Part shown: piece by piece, positions 8,863 through 19,133 of the stretch
Position numbering within the stretch: the stretch's first letter is position 1
Layout of the letters: every line of letters begins with the position of its first letter
DNA from: Phoronis ovalis
Taxonomy: Eukaryota > Phoronida > Phoronidae
Direction of reading: 5' to 3'
Length of the DNA stretch: 21,707 nt
NCBI GenBank assembly: GCA_028565635.1
Contig: JAOXYB010097493.1
Coordinates: 1 to 21,707 of the forward strand
Position numbers and translations under genes: made by a program
The notes under the pieces: model-generated
What the model was told of the DNA's origin: nothing
Seen by the model: the letters and a program-made list of their open reading frames with translations, nothing else
Database searches by the model: none

Positions 8863-9464
8863 TGAAAACATAAATACCATGCACTGTTAGTGTCAAACAC
8901 AGCAATTTATAAAGGAAAAGTGAATGCACAACATTTTTTGCGAAACTGGGAGGCTGGTTTCTAGATTTCTTTACCTACAATCTGAAATATTCCTGGGCAA
9001 TTTTAATCCAAGACCTATAGAACTGTTGTTTTTGTTATTTTCTATTAAGGAGGCCAATGATACTTTAACATTTAATGGGAATGGAACCAAATTACAAATT
9101 GTACTGTCTTAAAACCTAGAGCTGTATAAATTAGTCAGTACAAAATCTCAAGCACAATATATACCTTCCACGATCCATCCACAGTAAATATGTAGTGCAA
9201 CTTTGAAAACAGCAATGTCAAACCAGACAAAAACATTTTAAATTCTGTTACTGGTATATAAATCATGTTTATTAAGTAATGGGGTGATTGAAAAATCATA
9301 AAAACAGAAAAAAATAATTACTAGTAATAAAAAGCATAGTTTAGAATCACCTCCACTGCAAATGTTTTTTTATAATATTTGAGAGTTTTTGAAGTGCAAG
9401 ATATTATTATTTACTGTTGTTATCAGTTTGATATATTGCAAGGCACATGATATATACACAACAG
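8863..9464. other. Non-coding sequence upstream of the PRDM1 start exon
   Basis: Probable PRDM1 5' intron or upstream region. AT-rich; the open frame at 8924-9112 has no family signature. Nothing else recognised. Confidence 0.5.
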
Positions 9465-10610
9465 CATGCTATGGAATTAAATGAGCATTTTGATTATAGT
9501 TCCAGTTTTAAGAGTTCTGTAAATATGATCACTGATTTTTGTAACTATATATAGCAGAAGTGAAAACTTTCTGAAGTATACCACCTATATTGAGTGATAA
9601 ACCAACAAACTGGGGGTAAATTTAGAAAATATTGGATTTTATTAGAATCTAGGATACATAGTAATACTTTTATCTTATAACAGGCATGTGAATCTGTAGC
9701 AATTCTTGGAGAATATTTTTTTGTGCAAAATTGAAAGCTTTTTCATAAACTTTATATGTAAGTGAATACTTGAGAATGATTTTTGATTTCATATACCAAT
9801 GAATTACCTGACAAACAGTTTTTATTATCGTTTGCAATGAAATTCAACCCGGCCTGTAGTATAGTGGTATTTCGTTTGTGATGTCACATTTTATAATGAG
9901 GACATTAGTTATGCAGTAAAGGCATTAATTACCGCATTAACTTGTACCACAGAGGGAACATTCAAATTTTAGAATGTGAGTGCTTTGTGATGATATGAAT
10001 TGATAATGATGTAGATCACAAAGATTCCCACTATGGTTCATGCTAATGTGGTAATGCTTTTGCTGCATAATTACAAAATGTGATGTCACAAATGAAAAAC
10101 CACTATTCCACAGGGTCGCATTTTGTTGCAAACAATAGTAACGTATAGAACTAAATGAGGATTTTTATTATGATTTCAGTTTTAAGACCTCTGTAAATAT
10201 TAATTACCACTAATTTGTTGTAACTTTATATAGCAGAAGTGAAAACTTTCTGAAGTACCACCTTATAGCTAAGTGATAAACCAATAAACTGCAGGTAAAT
10301 TTAGAATATTATATTGAATTTTATTAGAAATCTAGGGTAGTCTACTTAACAATTTTATTTATCTCTTATACCAGGCATAAGCAAAAGGAATCTTGGACAA
10401 CCATTTTTTTTGCAAAATTTAAAGGTTTTGCTTGAACTTTATACGTAAGAGAATTATATTACATGAAAACGATTTTTGATTTCATATATACCGCTGAGTT
10501 TTTTTGGATTTAAACGAGCATTTTGATTATGATTTAGGAGTTCTGTAAATATTGTCACTGATTTGTTTTAACTATACATGTAGCAGATTGAAGTGAAACT
10601 GGCATCTTAT
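9465..10610. repeat. Diverged tandem duplication, two long copies and a partial third
   Basis: Copy A (about 9465-9810) and copy B (about 10140-10500) align through a long ordered series of shared blocks: TTTTAAGAGTTCTGTAAATA-type text, TATAGCAGAAGTGAAAACTT, TAGTGATAAACCAA-type text, then TTTATAYGTAAG and GATTTTTGATTTCATATA. A third start (GAGCATTTTGATTATGATTT, about 10508-10610) repeats only the first part. Divergence is considerable, with many small indels. The gap between A and B is filled by the foldback element at 9823-10140. No coding capacity. Confidence 0.8.
9823..10140. mobile_element. 318-bp foldback (MITE-like) element
   Basis: The whole segment folds on itself. The left arm from TATTATCGTTTGCAA matches the reverse complement of the right end, TACTATTGTTTGCAA. 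Matching continues through ATAGTGGT, TTTGTGATGTCACATTTT, TTATGCAG(T/C)AAA and GCATTA to an inner pair (ACCGCATTAACTTGTACCA against ACCACATTAGCATGAACCA), leaving only a short loop near 9995-10005. Arms are diverged by substitutions and one ~12-nt gap. It has no coding capacity, as expected of a non-autonomous DNA element. No certain target duplication was found. It sits between tandem copies A and B. Confidence 0.8.
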
Positions 10611-10674
10611 TATGTAATGATTTAATTCCTTGCCACAGAAGGTGAAGAAACAAAATGATTTGAGCAGAAGTTAT

Positions 10675-10682
10675 TGACGTCA
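10675..10682. promoter_or_regulatory. CRE palindrome
   Basis: An exact TGACGTCA (context TTATTGACGTCAACTGG), the full CREB/ATF site, in the presumed PRDM1 5' region. CpG-containing 8-mers are rare in this AT-rich window. Motif evidence only. Confidence 0.3.
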
Positions 10683-13172
10683 ACTGGGATAAAAAATAAA
10701 CCTTTTCCTATGATACAAAAATATTCTGAACTTTTGAACCAAGGTAAAACTAGGAGTCTTCTTGATAAAATGATTATTCACTGAGTCATTTAACATGTGA
10801 GTAGATATATTGTGGGACATTCACATGGACCATCTAGCACTCATTAAACACATGGTTATCTGTATTGTTGATATCCTTGGTTGTTGATCAGGTCTTATTT
10901 ACTTTCTAGACAACAACGTAATAATATTGTAATATCTAATATGCTATATCACAACAAGTTGTATTTAATCATTTTGTTTTTGATGACAATTAAAGTTATG
11001 TTTGTTTTATAAATCATTTTCAGTAGACAATATTAGTAGTTTTTAAATAGAAGTACAACATTCCTTTTTCATTCTAAGATGTCTTTTTAAAACAACACTG
11101 TCTGAATCAAACGTAGAAAAATAACAAGAATTTTTACGTTAATTATTGACAGTTCTTACCTGTTGGAAATTCTGATGTATTGATAATACATCTTAAGAAA
11201 ATAAGTTTTATTCCCATAAAACTCATTAGTTTCAACTTTATTTAATTTTTTTTTCTTACATAAAAAGGATTTTTGGCTGTGTAAATGATAAGTTATATTA
11301 TTCAATAAATATTACACTCGTTTAATACAAACATTTTTTTTACTACAGAATTGGAAAATAATATCACATAAAAAATGTTTTAGGTTTCAAGAACAATGTC
11401 TGCATGTTTGAAAAACAAGCATTCCAACTAAACTTCATGAAATAATTATTTTTGACAAGTATTCAAGCTCAATTGTCTTGTGCTTTATTTGAGACATTTT
11501 GCACAGCTAGTAGAAACATGCAAGGAGAAAATCTTGCTTAGTTGAGCCCACAATGCCTAGATCCAATGCCAGGGCGTTACGTTACACATTTCACGAAATT
11601 TGGATTGACATTTTTTAAAACAGTGTTTTTGAAACTTTTAATATCTCCGACAGCAATTAAGCAAAACTACAAAAAGGCAATCCCATATACTTGCCCTAAA
11701 TACAATTTACAATTACTCATAATTGTCAAATTATATACAGATTGCTTGTAAAATTTTGTTAAATTTGGATTCTGGTGAAGTCAAATTACAGTGAAAATTA
11801 GAAAATTTATGCAGATTTGTTTCAATAACATACTGAAAATGATGAAAACAATGGTTAAAATATTTATCCTGACCAACTAACTTGGGCAAGTCTATTGATC
11901 CTTAACAGATTATGATAAGCATAAAACATGTTTGTTTTACTATCAGATATGGAACCTGGAACTGGGAAACAAATTGCATAACTTGTTTATTACTCTGAAG
12001 AACTGAGCAGACAGCATACCTAGGTTATACTATATGCACTCTCACATGTTAAGAACTGATGAGTCACTCAGTACAAAGTTTGGGGCAGACAAGTGGATTG
12101 CATGGATTTAACAACCCATACTTTTCTGCATCATTATCTACTGTGGAATATTCTTGACAGGTTTTTAAAAATTTGCTAAACTATTTAAAAAATCTTACCC
12201 GGAATTCTGAATTCACCTGTGAAAATTACATTTAGCATTCACTCTTGACAGTGAACCAAAACTATGTACCCATTATTTTATTTTAATATGTTGATAGCAA
12301 CAAATTCACTATAAAATTATTGAATTACTGGGTCACTAATTAAGTTACGTGAACATATGCAGATGTTACAGTAAGGTATCGAAAAAGTTGGCAGTTTTTG
12401 TGATTTTTTAAAATTTAACTTGAAATAATAAAGAAACAAAATTTCTCTAGGAGTAATTATGATTTTAGTTTGTGTGCTTGTAAGTTGTTGTTCGATGACC
12501 TGGAATTTCGGAATAATTCAAATATAGTTTAATATTATGTAATCACAAAGTGGGAGTCTTAGTAGGAGTCTTCTGAAGCCATTGTCAATTTATGGAAAAG
12601 TTGGCACTTCCTACATTTTGTTTTATGCCTTGTAAATGCTTACTGGCTTAACAAAACATCACATGTTAATCAGTGTATCTTACCTATGCATTTTATCTAT
12701 AATAACATTAGTATTAAATACTGTTTTAAACTTCAGGTGTCAACCCATTAAGTGCCAACTTTTTTGGTACTGTCAAATTTTACTGTTAACCTGTATCTAT
12801 GCATACAAGTATATAAGAGATATATGGTATGTCACATCAAGTGCACAGCAATGTCCATTCATAAAATGATAATGGACACTAGATTAGTGACATTAACATG
12901 GCAAATATATTTTTTATTTGGCTGTAAAATGTGATTAATAGTCATATATTATGAAACTGAGACTACGATAAAACTAAAAAGCTGTTATCAGTGTTTTGGT
13001 TACTTTCAATGTTTGCTATTTGTATAATTTCCCATTTTCTAAGATACCAATGAATGTGGTAGGAAATAGCAAACTATATAGCGATAACACAGAGCCAATC
13101 CTTTGTTAGATGAACTTTCCTCAACTTTTCTGAATTTTTGTCTTTTTGGTGTTTTATTACTGTAGCAGTTTT
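10683..13172. other. Long AT-rich non-coding stretch
   Basis: No exon, RNA gene or transposon end could be supported. A loose inverted repeat lies at about 12981-13090, with GTTTGCTATTT against AAATAGCAAAC and a GTTATC pair outside it. Open frames at 11542-11751, 12636-12869 and 12752-12934 lack any family signature. A minus-strand GTAAG donor-like site ends an open possibility at 12684 for a transcript starting near 13202, but this is weak. Confidence 0.5.
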
Positions 13173-13248
13173 ATTGGCCGTCGGAATATAAATCTTGTAC
13201 CTCGAAGCAAGGAACCCCGAGGGTTTATTTATACCGAATTCTTATTGG
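13173..13248. promoter_or_regulatory. Palindrome with two opposed TATA boxes, ATTGG boxes on both sides
   Basis: TATAAAT at 13187-13193 (+) and TATAAATA at 13233-13226 (-) form the ends of an imperfect 47-bp inverted repeat. Its inner arms CCTCG / CGAGGG enclose a loop containing AAGCAAGGAACC. ATTGG, the reverse of CCAAT, lies at 13173-13177 and 13244-13248. On the minus strand this gives a classic CCAAT-then-TATA order, with a start expected near 13202 and transcription towards PRDM1. The block is clearly richer in GC and CpG than its surroundings. It may be an alternative PRDM1 promoter or a hairpin repeat. Confidence 0.4.
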
Positions 13249-13374
13249 ATCATATAGCCTGAAAATCTTAAAGTTCTGGGTGCTCAAGAAATTAGTTTGA
13301 GATTTTGCAATTGTGAACACATTTTATTTTTCAAGCTATTATTTATTTTTATATAGTTCATATCCTACACAAAT

Positions 13375-13760
13375 CTGCTTGTCAAACTTATTTTCATTTT
13401 TATGTTGCTCTAAACTATTTTATTTACTAACAACTTATCAAAACAGATTTATTCCAGGTGCTAAATAAGGATAAGTAAAATTGTTTTAAAATTAATATCA
13501 TTTTTAAAATAAAGTTGCAAAAATAAAATTAGTTTAAAATACTAAATATAGAAAACTTACCAAATTTGTCAATAACAACTTCACAATGAAAATTGTTTGA
13601 GAATTCTTATAGTAGATTCAAAACCTCTTTGTTTCGATGCCTGTTTTCCCAAAGACAAAGAAAAGGTGAGTGAATATAGTTCTCTTACTCCTTATATGAT
13701 TGAAAATGAAGCCGCAAGCGGTGAGCGCTAAACATATGGTCTTATCACTATGTAAACTGA
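13375..13760. repeat. Proximal copy of a diverged ~385-bp duplication
   Basis: It aligns in order with 15830-16210: a TGxCAAACTATTTTCAT-type block, CTAAAxTATTTTATxTACTA, GAAAACTTACCAA with GTTTGAG and CCTxTTTC following, then a TGATTGAAAATGAAGCC block with CGCAAGCGGT. Divergence is roughly a quarter to a third of positions by eye, with indels. This copy carries the TATAAGG and CCAAT boxes. Confidence 0.7.
13561..13671 (-). other. PRDM1: Candidate non-coding first exon of PRDM1
   Basis: On the minus strand an Inr-like TCACTC (A at 13671) is followed by about 110 nt with no ATG, then a full-consensus donor TTTG|GTAAGTTTT (GT at 13560-13559). Spliced to the acceptor before 8860, the first AUG would be the PRDM1 start at 8855, five bases past the junction. 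A diverged copy at 16010-16120 keeps the donor. The assignment rests on signals and orientation, not on transcript data. Confidence 0.4.
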
Positions 13761-13800
13761 ACTTTGGATTTAGAAAGAACTGCTTTGATTGGTTGACTAA
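13671..13800 (-). promoter_or_regulatory. PRDM1: Candidate PRDM1 core promoter
   Basis: Minus-strand CCAAT (13792-13788, context AACCAATCAAAG), then a GC/CpG-richer patch (about 13711-13730), TATAAGG (13696-13690) and Inr-like TCACTC 25 bp further. Just upstream (about 13803-13825) there is an interferon-element-like pair CAGTTTCAGT and AAGTGAAAAC. Spacing and order fit a TATA promoter reading towards PRDM1. Confidence 0.4.
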
Positions 13801-15829
13801 TTGTTTTCACTTGTACTGAAACTGATAAACGTGACACGGCAAGTACATCTGTCCGCAGGTTTCGTGTAAAATATCATGTTAGATATCGGTGAAAACTTTG
13901 TTAGCAGGCTAATAAAATAAGCATGACTGTTTTTCTTTATACATGATTAAAAGTCATTTTCATCAAAGTTTTATATTTACTTATTTACTTTAGATAGTGG
14001 AGAAATAACAAAGCCATATCATTATCTGTTTTCTAAATCTATGAAAGGATTTTGGTTAGTTTCCATAAAGGTGTTGAAAATGTATTAAAAAGATAATTTG
14101 ATTTGTTGAACTACAGTATATAGAGTGATAAATTAGTCACATATTCATGAATTAAGGCACGTCAAGTCTTATCTACCGTCACTTTTCACCAAGAGATAAC
14201 CTGTGTTTGCACTCAAACTATAAGATAATTAAGCACGAATGAGGAAAACACCTGTATTGAGACGGTGCAACTTAAAAATCTGGTGCCATATTGGGTGTTA
14301 AATTAAGCTTCGGGCAAATGCTAAAATTTCTGCTTATTAAAAAATACGTCAAATGTTGTGGCTATAATAAGAGGACTCTGAGTCTAAATATGAGAAGACT
14401 GCTAACAACAAAAAGTTATATAACTTGATTGACACAATTACTGAAGATAATGGAGTCATATATTCAAGAACATGTTGTTCATCCTGTGTCACACGAGATA
14501 TATGTTTTGCTCATAATTTACATTACCCAGTTTGCATTTGGTTTAGAGTACATTATAGGACAATAAGGAGGCATATAATTATACTTTCTCTAAAGCGGCA
14601 TTGTGGAAACAATTTTGAAAATTTCCAGTTGAAAAATAATCCATGCTTGATTTAAAAATGCAATATTTGACAGTTCATTTATGTTCACTTTTAAATGAAA
14701 TTGTCTATGCGCTGAATAAAACAATTCCATATAAATTCTCTTACATTTGTTGAAATGGCAGCCATTTTGATTTACCATGAGAACTTGAAATTTTTAAACA
14801 TTCATTCAATAAATTTTATAGATGACAGCAGACAACTGCAAGTTCCTAGGCAGAGAAATTTAATATCAATAAAATACCATAAAATGTTGTTTACTGCTGA
14901 ACCTGGAATAAGTTGTTTTATCTCTATCTTGGAAACCATAAAACTGTGCCAGTTGATAACTTAATTTTCACTTTAATCTTCACCTGTTGCTAAGTGTGTC
15001 AAAAGTTGGTCAACAATCATAAATATAATCCAACTATTAACAGTTTAGTTTCAAGGTTTGGAATTGCATTCTGAAAATTTATCTGGGGGGAAAATCATAG
15101 TTGCAGGTATAAAAGTATAAAACTTACTTTGGACAAAAAACATATCAATTACTGTTCAAAGTACTGTGTAAATATCTGACAAGCAGCTCTCATTTAGATT
15201 TTATAGTAATATGATTCTTATTCAATGTTTATGGAAAGTAAATTCATGCATGTGGAAGTTATTACTTACAGGTACCCTATGTACCAAACATATAATGCCA
15301 ATATCTGTTGCTTTATGTAGCATATAAATACTTATTTGATATCATACTAATTCTGACTCGGAAAAGTATGTCAAATTAAAATTTTATCAAAACGATATCT
15401 AATGCACTATGCTAGCTTTTAGTCTTCTTAAAAGCCCTTTTTTAATATCGTCACTGCATGATGAAGGTCCTGTGAGAATTAAGGGTAAAAGTACTAATTA
15501 TTGCACTGATAAGCTAGGATATATCCTAGTTATTAAGTAATGATGATGTTTTGACAAAACTAATTATTGAAATATTAGAAAATTAATTACCACTATTTCA
15601 AGCTTAAAATGGTCAAATATTAGAAACTAAAGTAAAATTGGAATAGATGAATAAAAATTGTAAAATTTGGTGTTAGTTCAATTACAAATTGCAAGAGCGC
15701 GGTGTACCTCTTTTTCATCCATTTCACTACATTTTGCAATCATTTATAAAAATTAATGTTTGGCGGCCTATCTAGTAGGAATTTGAAAAACGTGTAGATG
15801 GTGGAAGACAATAATATAAGGGTGTGTAT
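13801..15829. other. AT-rich non-coding stretch with a small GATA-motif cluster
   Basis: Three AGATAA (WGATAR) motifs lie within about 60 bp at 14168-14228, on both strands, roughly 500 bp upstream of the candidate promoter. Otherwise there is no recognisable gene; open frames at 14425-14655, 14590-14778 and 14755-14964 overlap each other on both strands and lack any family signature. Confidence 0.45.
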
Positions 15830-16210
15830 ATTTTGACAAACTATTTTCATAGTATTTGCGTTTTTTCTAAAATATTTTATGTACTAGCTATGTATCCTAT
15901 GATTTTTTGAATTCAATAAATTCAGTAGTGTAAGATAAGAATTATAGCTGAAATTGTGCTCAATAAAAGTTTTAAAAATAAATTAAAGAATTTGACATGA
16001 AAAACTTACCAACTTGTTTATAGCAACTTCAAAATTAGAACTGTTTGAGTATTGTTAGAACAGATTGAAAAACCCCTGTTTCAATGCAATGACAAGATAT
16101 AGTTTTAAAACAGTTTATTTGGTAGTTCATTTACTCTTTAAGTGATTGAAATGAAGCCACAAGTGGTACGGAAGTGCCAAAGCTTATAGATGGTTGGTGA
16201 AACAATAGTA
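15830..16210. repeat. Distal copy of the ~385-bp duplication, donor kept, TATA lost
   Basis: Counterpart of 13375-13760. The splice-donor block is intact on the minus strand (AAGTTG|GTAAGTTTTT, GT at 16009-16008). The TATA position reads CACTTAAAGAG instead of CATATAAGGAG, and the CpG-bearing GCCGCAAGCGGT reads GCCACAAGTGGT. That pattern fits CpG decay in a copy no longer protected. It may be a dead or tissue-specific alternative first exon. Confidence 0.65.
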
Positions 16211-16329
16211 TGAAATATGTATATTTTTTCAAAAAAAATAAAATATTTTAGATGTCTGAATAAATTCAAGTTATGCTGTAGACCGAAGTTTGAAATTTTT
16301 TACACTTTTGATAATGTTTTTATTCAAGC

Positions 16330-16870
16330 TCAAGAATTCTGTGACTTTATATGTCTCACCTACGGCACGTGATTTTTTGGCCTTAAAGTTGAGGTCAAGG
16401 TCAAGGTTCGTCATGGTCATAGACACATGTGTAATATTTGGAAGGGTAGTTGTATCTTGGATGTTATGATGTGTGACATATTTTTTTTGGTAATTAATGA
16501 TCAATAATAAAAACAAACCAATGATATGATCAAATGATCAAAAATTTGATTAGAGGTGACCGAGCTAATTCATCCTCTAGCTACTCTAATATCACAAAGT
16601 TTCACGAAAATCCTGTAAGTAGTGTAAGGGGAGAAGCTAGGCTTATATGACAAAATGAACAACTTATTGTGGCCATTGGAAACAGTCAAAAACATTTCCA
16701 GATTATTCATTCTTTAGTATATATATATCCCAATAGTAGGCCAAATTTAATGAACTTCCTGCAAAATAAATGAGGTAGGAGGAGAAGAGAGGGGAGAAGA
16801 GGTATAATTATGGCCAAATTGGGTTAATAACGCCATTGGAAAAGTGACGCATATATGTCTTGCATTCTGC
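16330..16870. repeat. Dispersed repeat with AGGTCA half-sites and an internal tandem unit
   Basis: Starts with GTGACTTTATATGTCTCACC and CACGTGATTTTTTGGCC, then GAGGTCAAGGTCAAGG (16391-16406). The second part contains two diverged tandem copies of a ~130-bp unit: CACAAAGTTTCACGAAAATCC with GTGTAAGGGGAGAAG and GGCCATTGGAAA, then CCAAATTTAATGAAC with GGTAGGAGGAGAAG and CGCCATTGGAAA. I recall this phrase style (AAGTTTCAYGAAAATCC) as common repetitive DNA in mollusc genomes. The minus-strand open frame at 16271-16516 is derived from the repeat and is not called. Confidence 0.6.
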
Positions 16871-18652
16871 TTTGCAGGAGAGACAAAAACTTTTATGCAT
16901 TTGCAAATATGTTTTTATGATTTCATTGTAATTCTGAAGTATTCCTTAGTTCATAATAATTATGTTTCACGGTTATCAAATTAACTTGGTCAAGTTATCT
17001 AAAAGTAAGTTATCTACAATTCGTCATTTTATGGCTCCTTGACTCAATTACTATTTTAAACTGTACATATATGAGATGAATTTGTGCATTATGAACTTTT
17101 GATTATTGTTATAACTAATTCATTTTATTATGTTTTTGGTAATCGTATGAGGGGTTACGACCACTTTGCATACATATGAAGGTGTGATTTAGGAGTTTTA
17201 AATAGTCCTTTGATCAAGATTCTCTATGATGCAAAGCATGTCAGCATTTTGTATTATAAAATGCTGTTTCATTTTGTCATCAATTTGCTAGTACAATTGA
17301 TCAATCTCTTCATGAACTGCTAAAGTTTAATAATAGAGATGGTGAGCTAGATTATATTAGGGTGGGTCATCTGGTTTGTAACATACTAGATCGCACCATT
17401 TTAAGTCAGGGAGGAATCAAACACAAAATTACAGACCCAAAAACCAAATTAAGATGGTTACATTCAGTAATTAAAGTAAACATATTTTAGTTTGTACTTT
17501 GCTGCGAGTGATGATTCCCTTGACTTTTGCATGAATTGTTATTTTCTCACTCTTATCAGTATTAAAGGATGTGAACACCACACACCATTTAAACCTATTA
17601 CAGGTCTTAAAAGTTAAAGTAAGTGAAAATCCCATGTTTTGCATGTTTTTAGCATTATCTTAAGTCATTCTAAGGACGTTATCTTAGCTTTATCTTACTT
17701 TTGAGTATATACGCCTATTACCTGGAACTTTAAAGTAGAGCTCAATTAGTCTATTTCAATATTTGAAAGTTCTTTAGTGCTGATAAGTTTAAAATGCTTT
17801 CATAGAGAAATATTTTACTATTTATCAAAGGAAGCCATTTTGGCTAATTAATTAACATATTTCTCTACCTTAATTTACTTACAGGTAAAATAACAGAAAT
17901 TCCAAAAATTTAAAACAATCTTATAAAATCAAGTGCAATATTTTCAAAACTTGTTTTGAAGGTGTAATTCAAATATAGTTATAAATTGTTTTACTACTCT
18001 TTCACACATTAATTTCTGCAAATTACATTAAATTTTATCCCTGACTTTGCATACAACACCTCCAAATGTCACTGATAACTTATCTGTTTACAAATAAACT
18101 AAGTTCACACACTACAAACAGTTCTTTTTATTCATTTTTTCTGCAAAAATGCATGCAGTCAAATCTTAAAATATATGTTACACAACAAAAATCGAAGGTA
18201 CATATAAATTTATAATAGCTAGTGCATGAACCCATTTATATTTCTACAAAAATAAAGAATATTGATGCAATATAATTATCACATTTGTTTAGTAAAATCT
18301 ATCTTTATTATGAAAGCAGAACGGACAAACACATTGCTGCCAAAATAATCTTTATGCTTCAATGTTTCAAATCCCAAATAGATGGACTTAACAAAAATCC
18401 CTAGTAGTTTCAGATTGTTAGATTATTTACATAGTTATGTTTTAGTCACAATGTGGATGGGTAAGATTCCTTGTATATTAGAAAATTAATTATATTTTAA
18501 ACATTTTGCACCTAAACTAATATTTGGACAGAAGTTAAATTTTTTTTCATGAAATGATATGTTAGCATGTTCCATTAAATCATTCAGTTCAGCCATGTTG
18601 GCTGTACAATTACTTTTTAATGAAAACCTAATTAATTTAAATGTTGGGAATA
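16871..18652. other. AT-rich non-coding stretch with one hairpin
   Basis: It holds a perfect 9-bp stem CAGCATTTT / AAAATGCTG (17242-17250 and 17258-17266) with a 7-nt loop and weaker outer pairing (17228-17281). No gene or transposon end was recognised in the rest; the open frame at 18486-18689 runs into the TIR element and has no signature. Confidence 0.5.
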
Positions 18653-19133
18653 AAAGTGAGCAAGGTGTCACTAACAAGACATAAACCATTCACTTAGATG
18701 CATCTAAAAGATTAATTTCCAATACAACAAGGATTATCAAAATTGTTCATTTGTAGGCAGTTATAATCTTTATTACCCATAATACAAAGCGCTGATGATA
18801 TTGTAACCATATAATAGGAAAATATTTTTTTGCACCCTTAATAAAACCAAAACGTTAGTTACTTTAAATATCTCTTATACTATAACTTCATAGAAGTATT
18901 ACTACCTAATAAATAAAATGTAAATAATTTTACAATTGTTTACTATACAAATGCATACAACCTTGTTCACTACTGATGTCAGAGCACTTTTGCATTATGG
19001 ATAATAAAAGTTTATAATGGCAGATTTTAGGCACTAAAACCTGTAACCCGAAATTGATTTAATAATTTCGATAATTCTTGTGGAAATTATTCTTTTAAAA
19101 ATGCACCTATGTTAGTGACACCTTATTCACTTT
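18653..19133. mobile_element. 481-bp non-autonomous TIR element
   Basis: 24-bp terminal inverted repeats at 18653-18676 and 19110-19133 agree at 22 of 24 positions; the core is AAGGTGTCACTAACA at both ends, reading inwards. The interior is AT-rich and non-coding. A clear target duplication could not be seen (TA on the left, AA on the right), so the superfamily is open. The TIR match is far beyond chance for this spacing. Confidence 0.75.

Noticed and set aside
9850-9885. tRNA-like A box (TAGTATAGTGGT) in the left arm of the foldback
   Set aside because: No B box at the right distance and no cloverleaf; it is part of the inverted-repeat arm.
16271-16516. Minus-strand open frame of 81 codons
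   Set aside because: Falls within a dispersed repeat; the peptide is low-complexity with no family signature.
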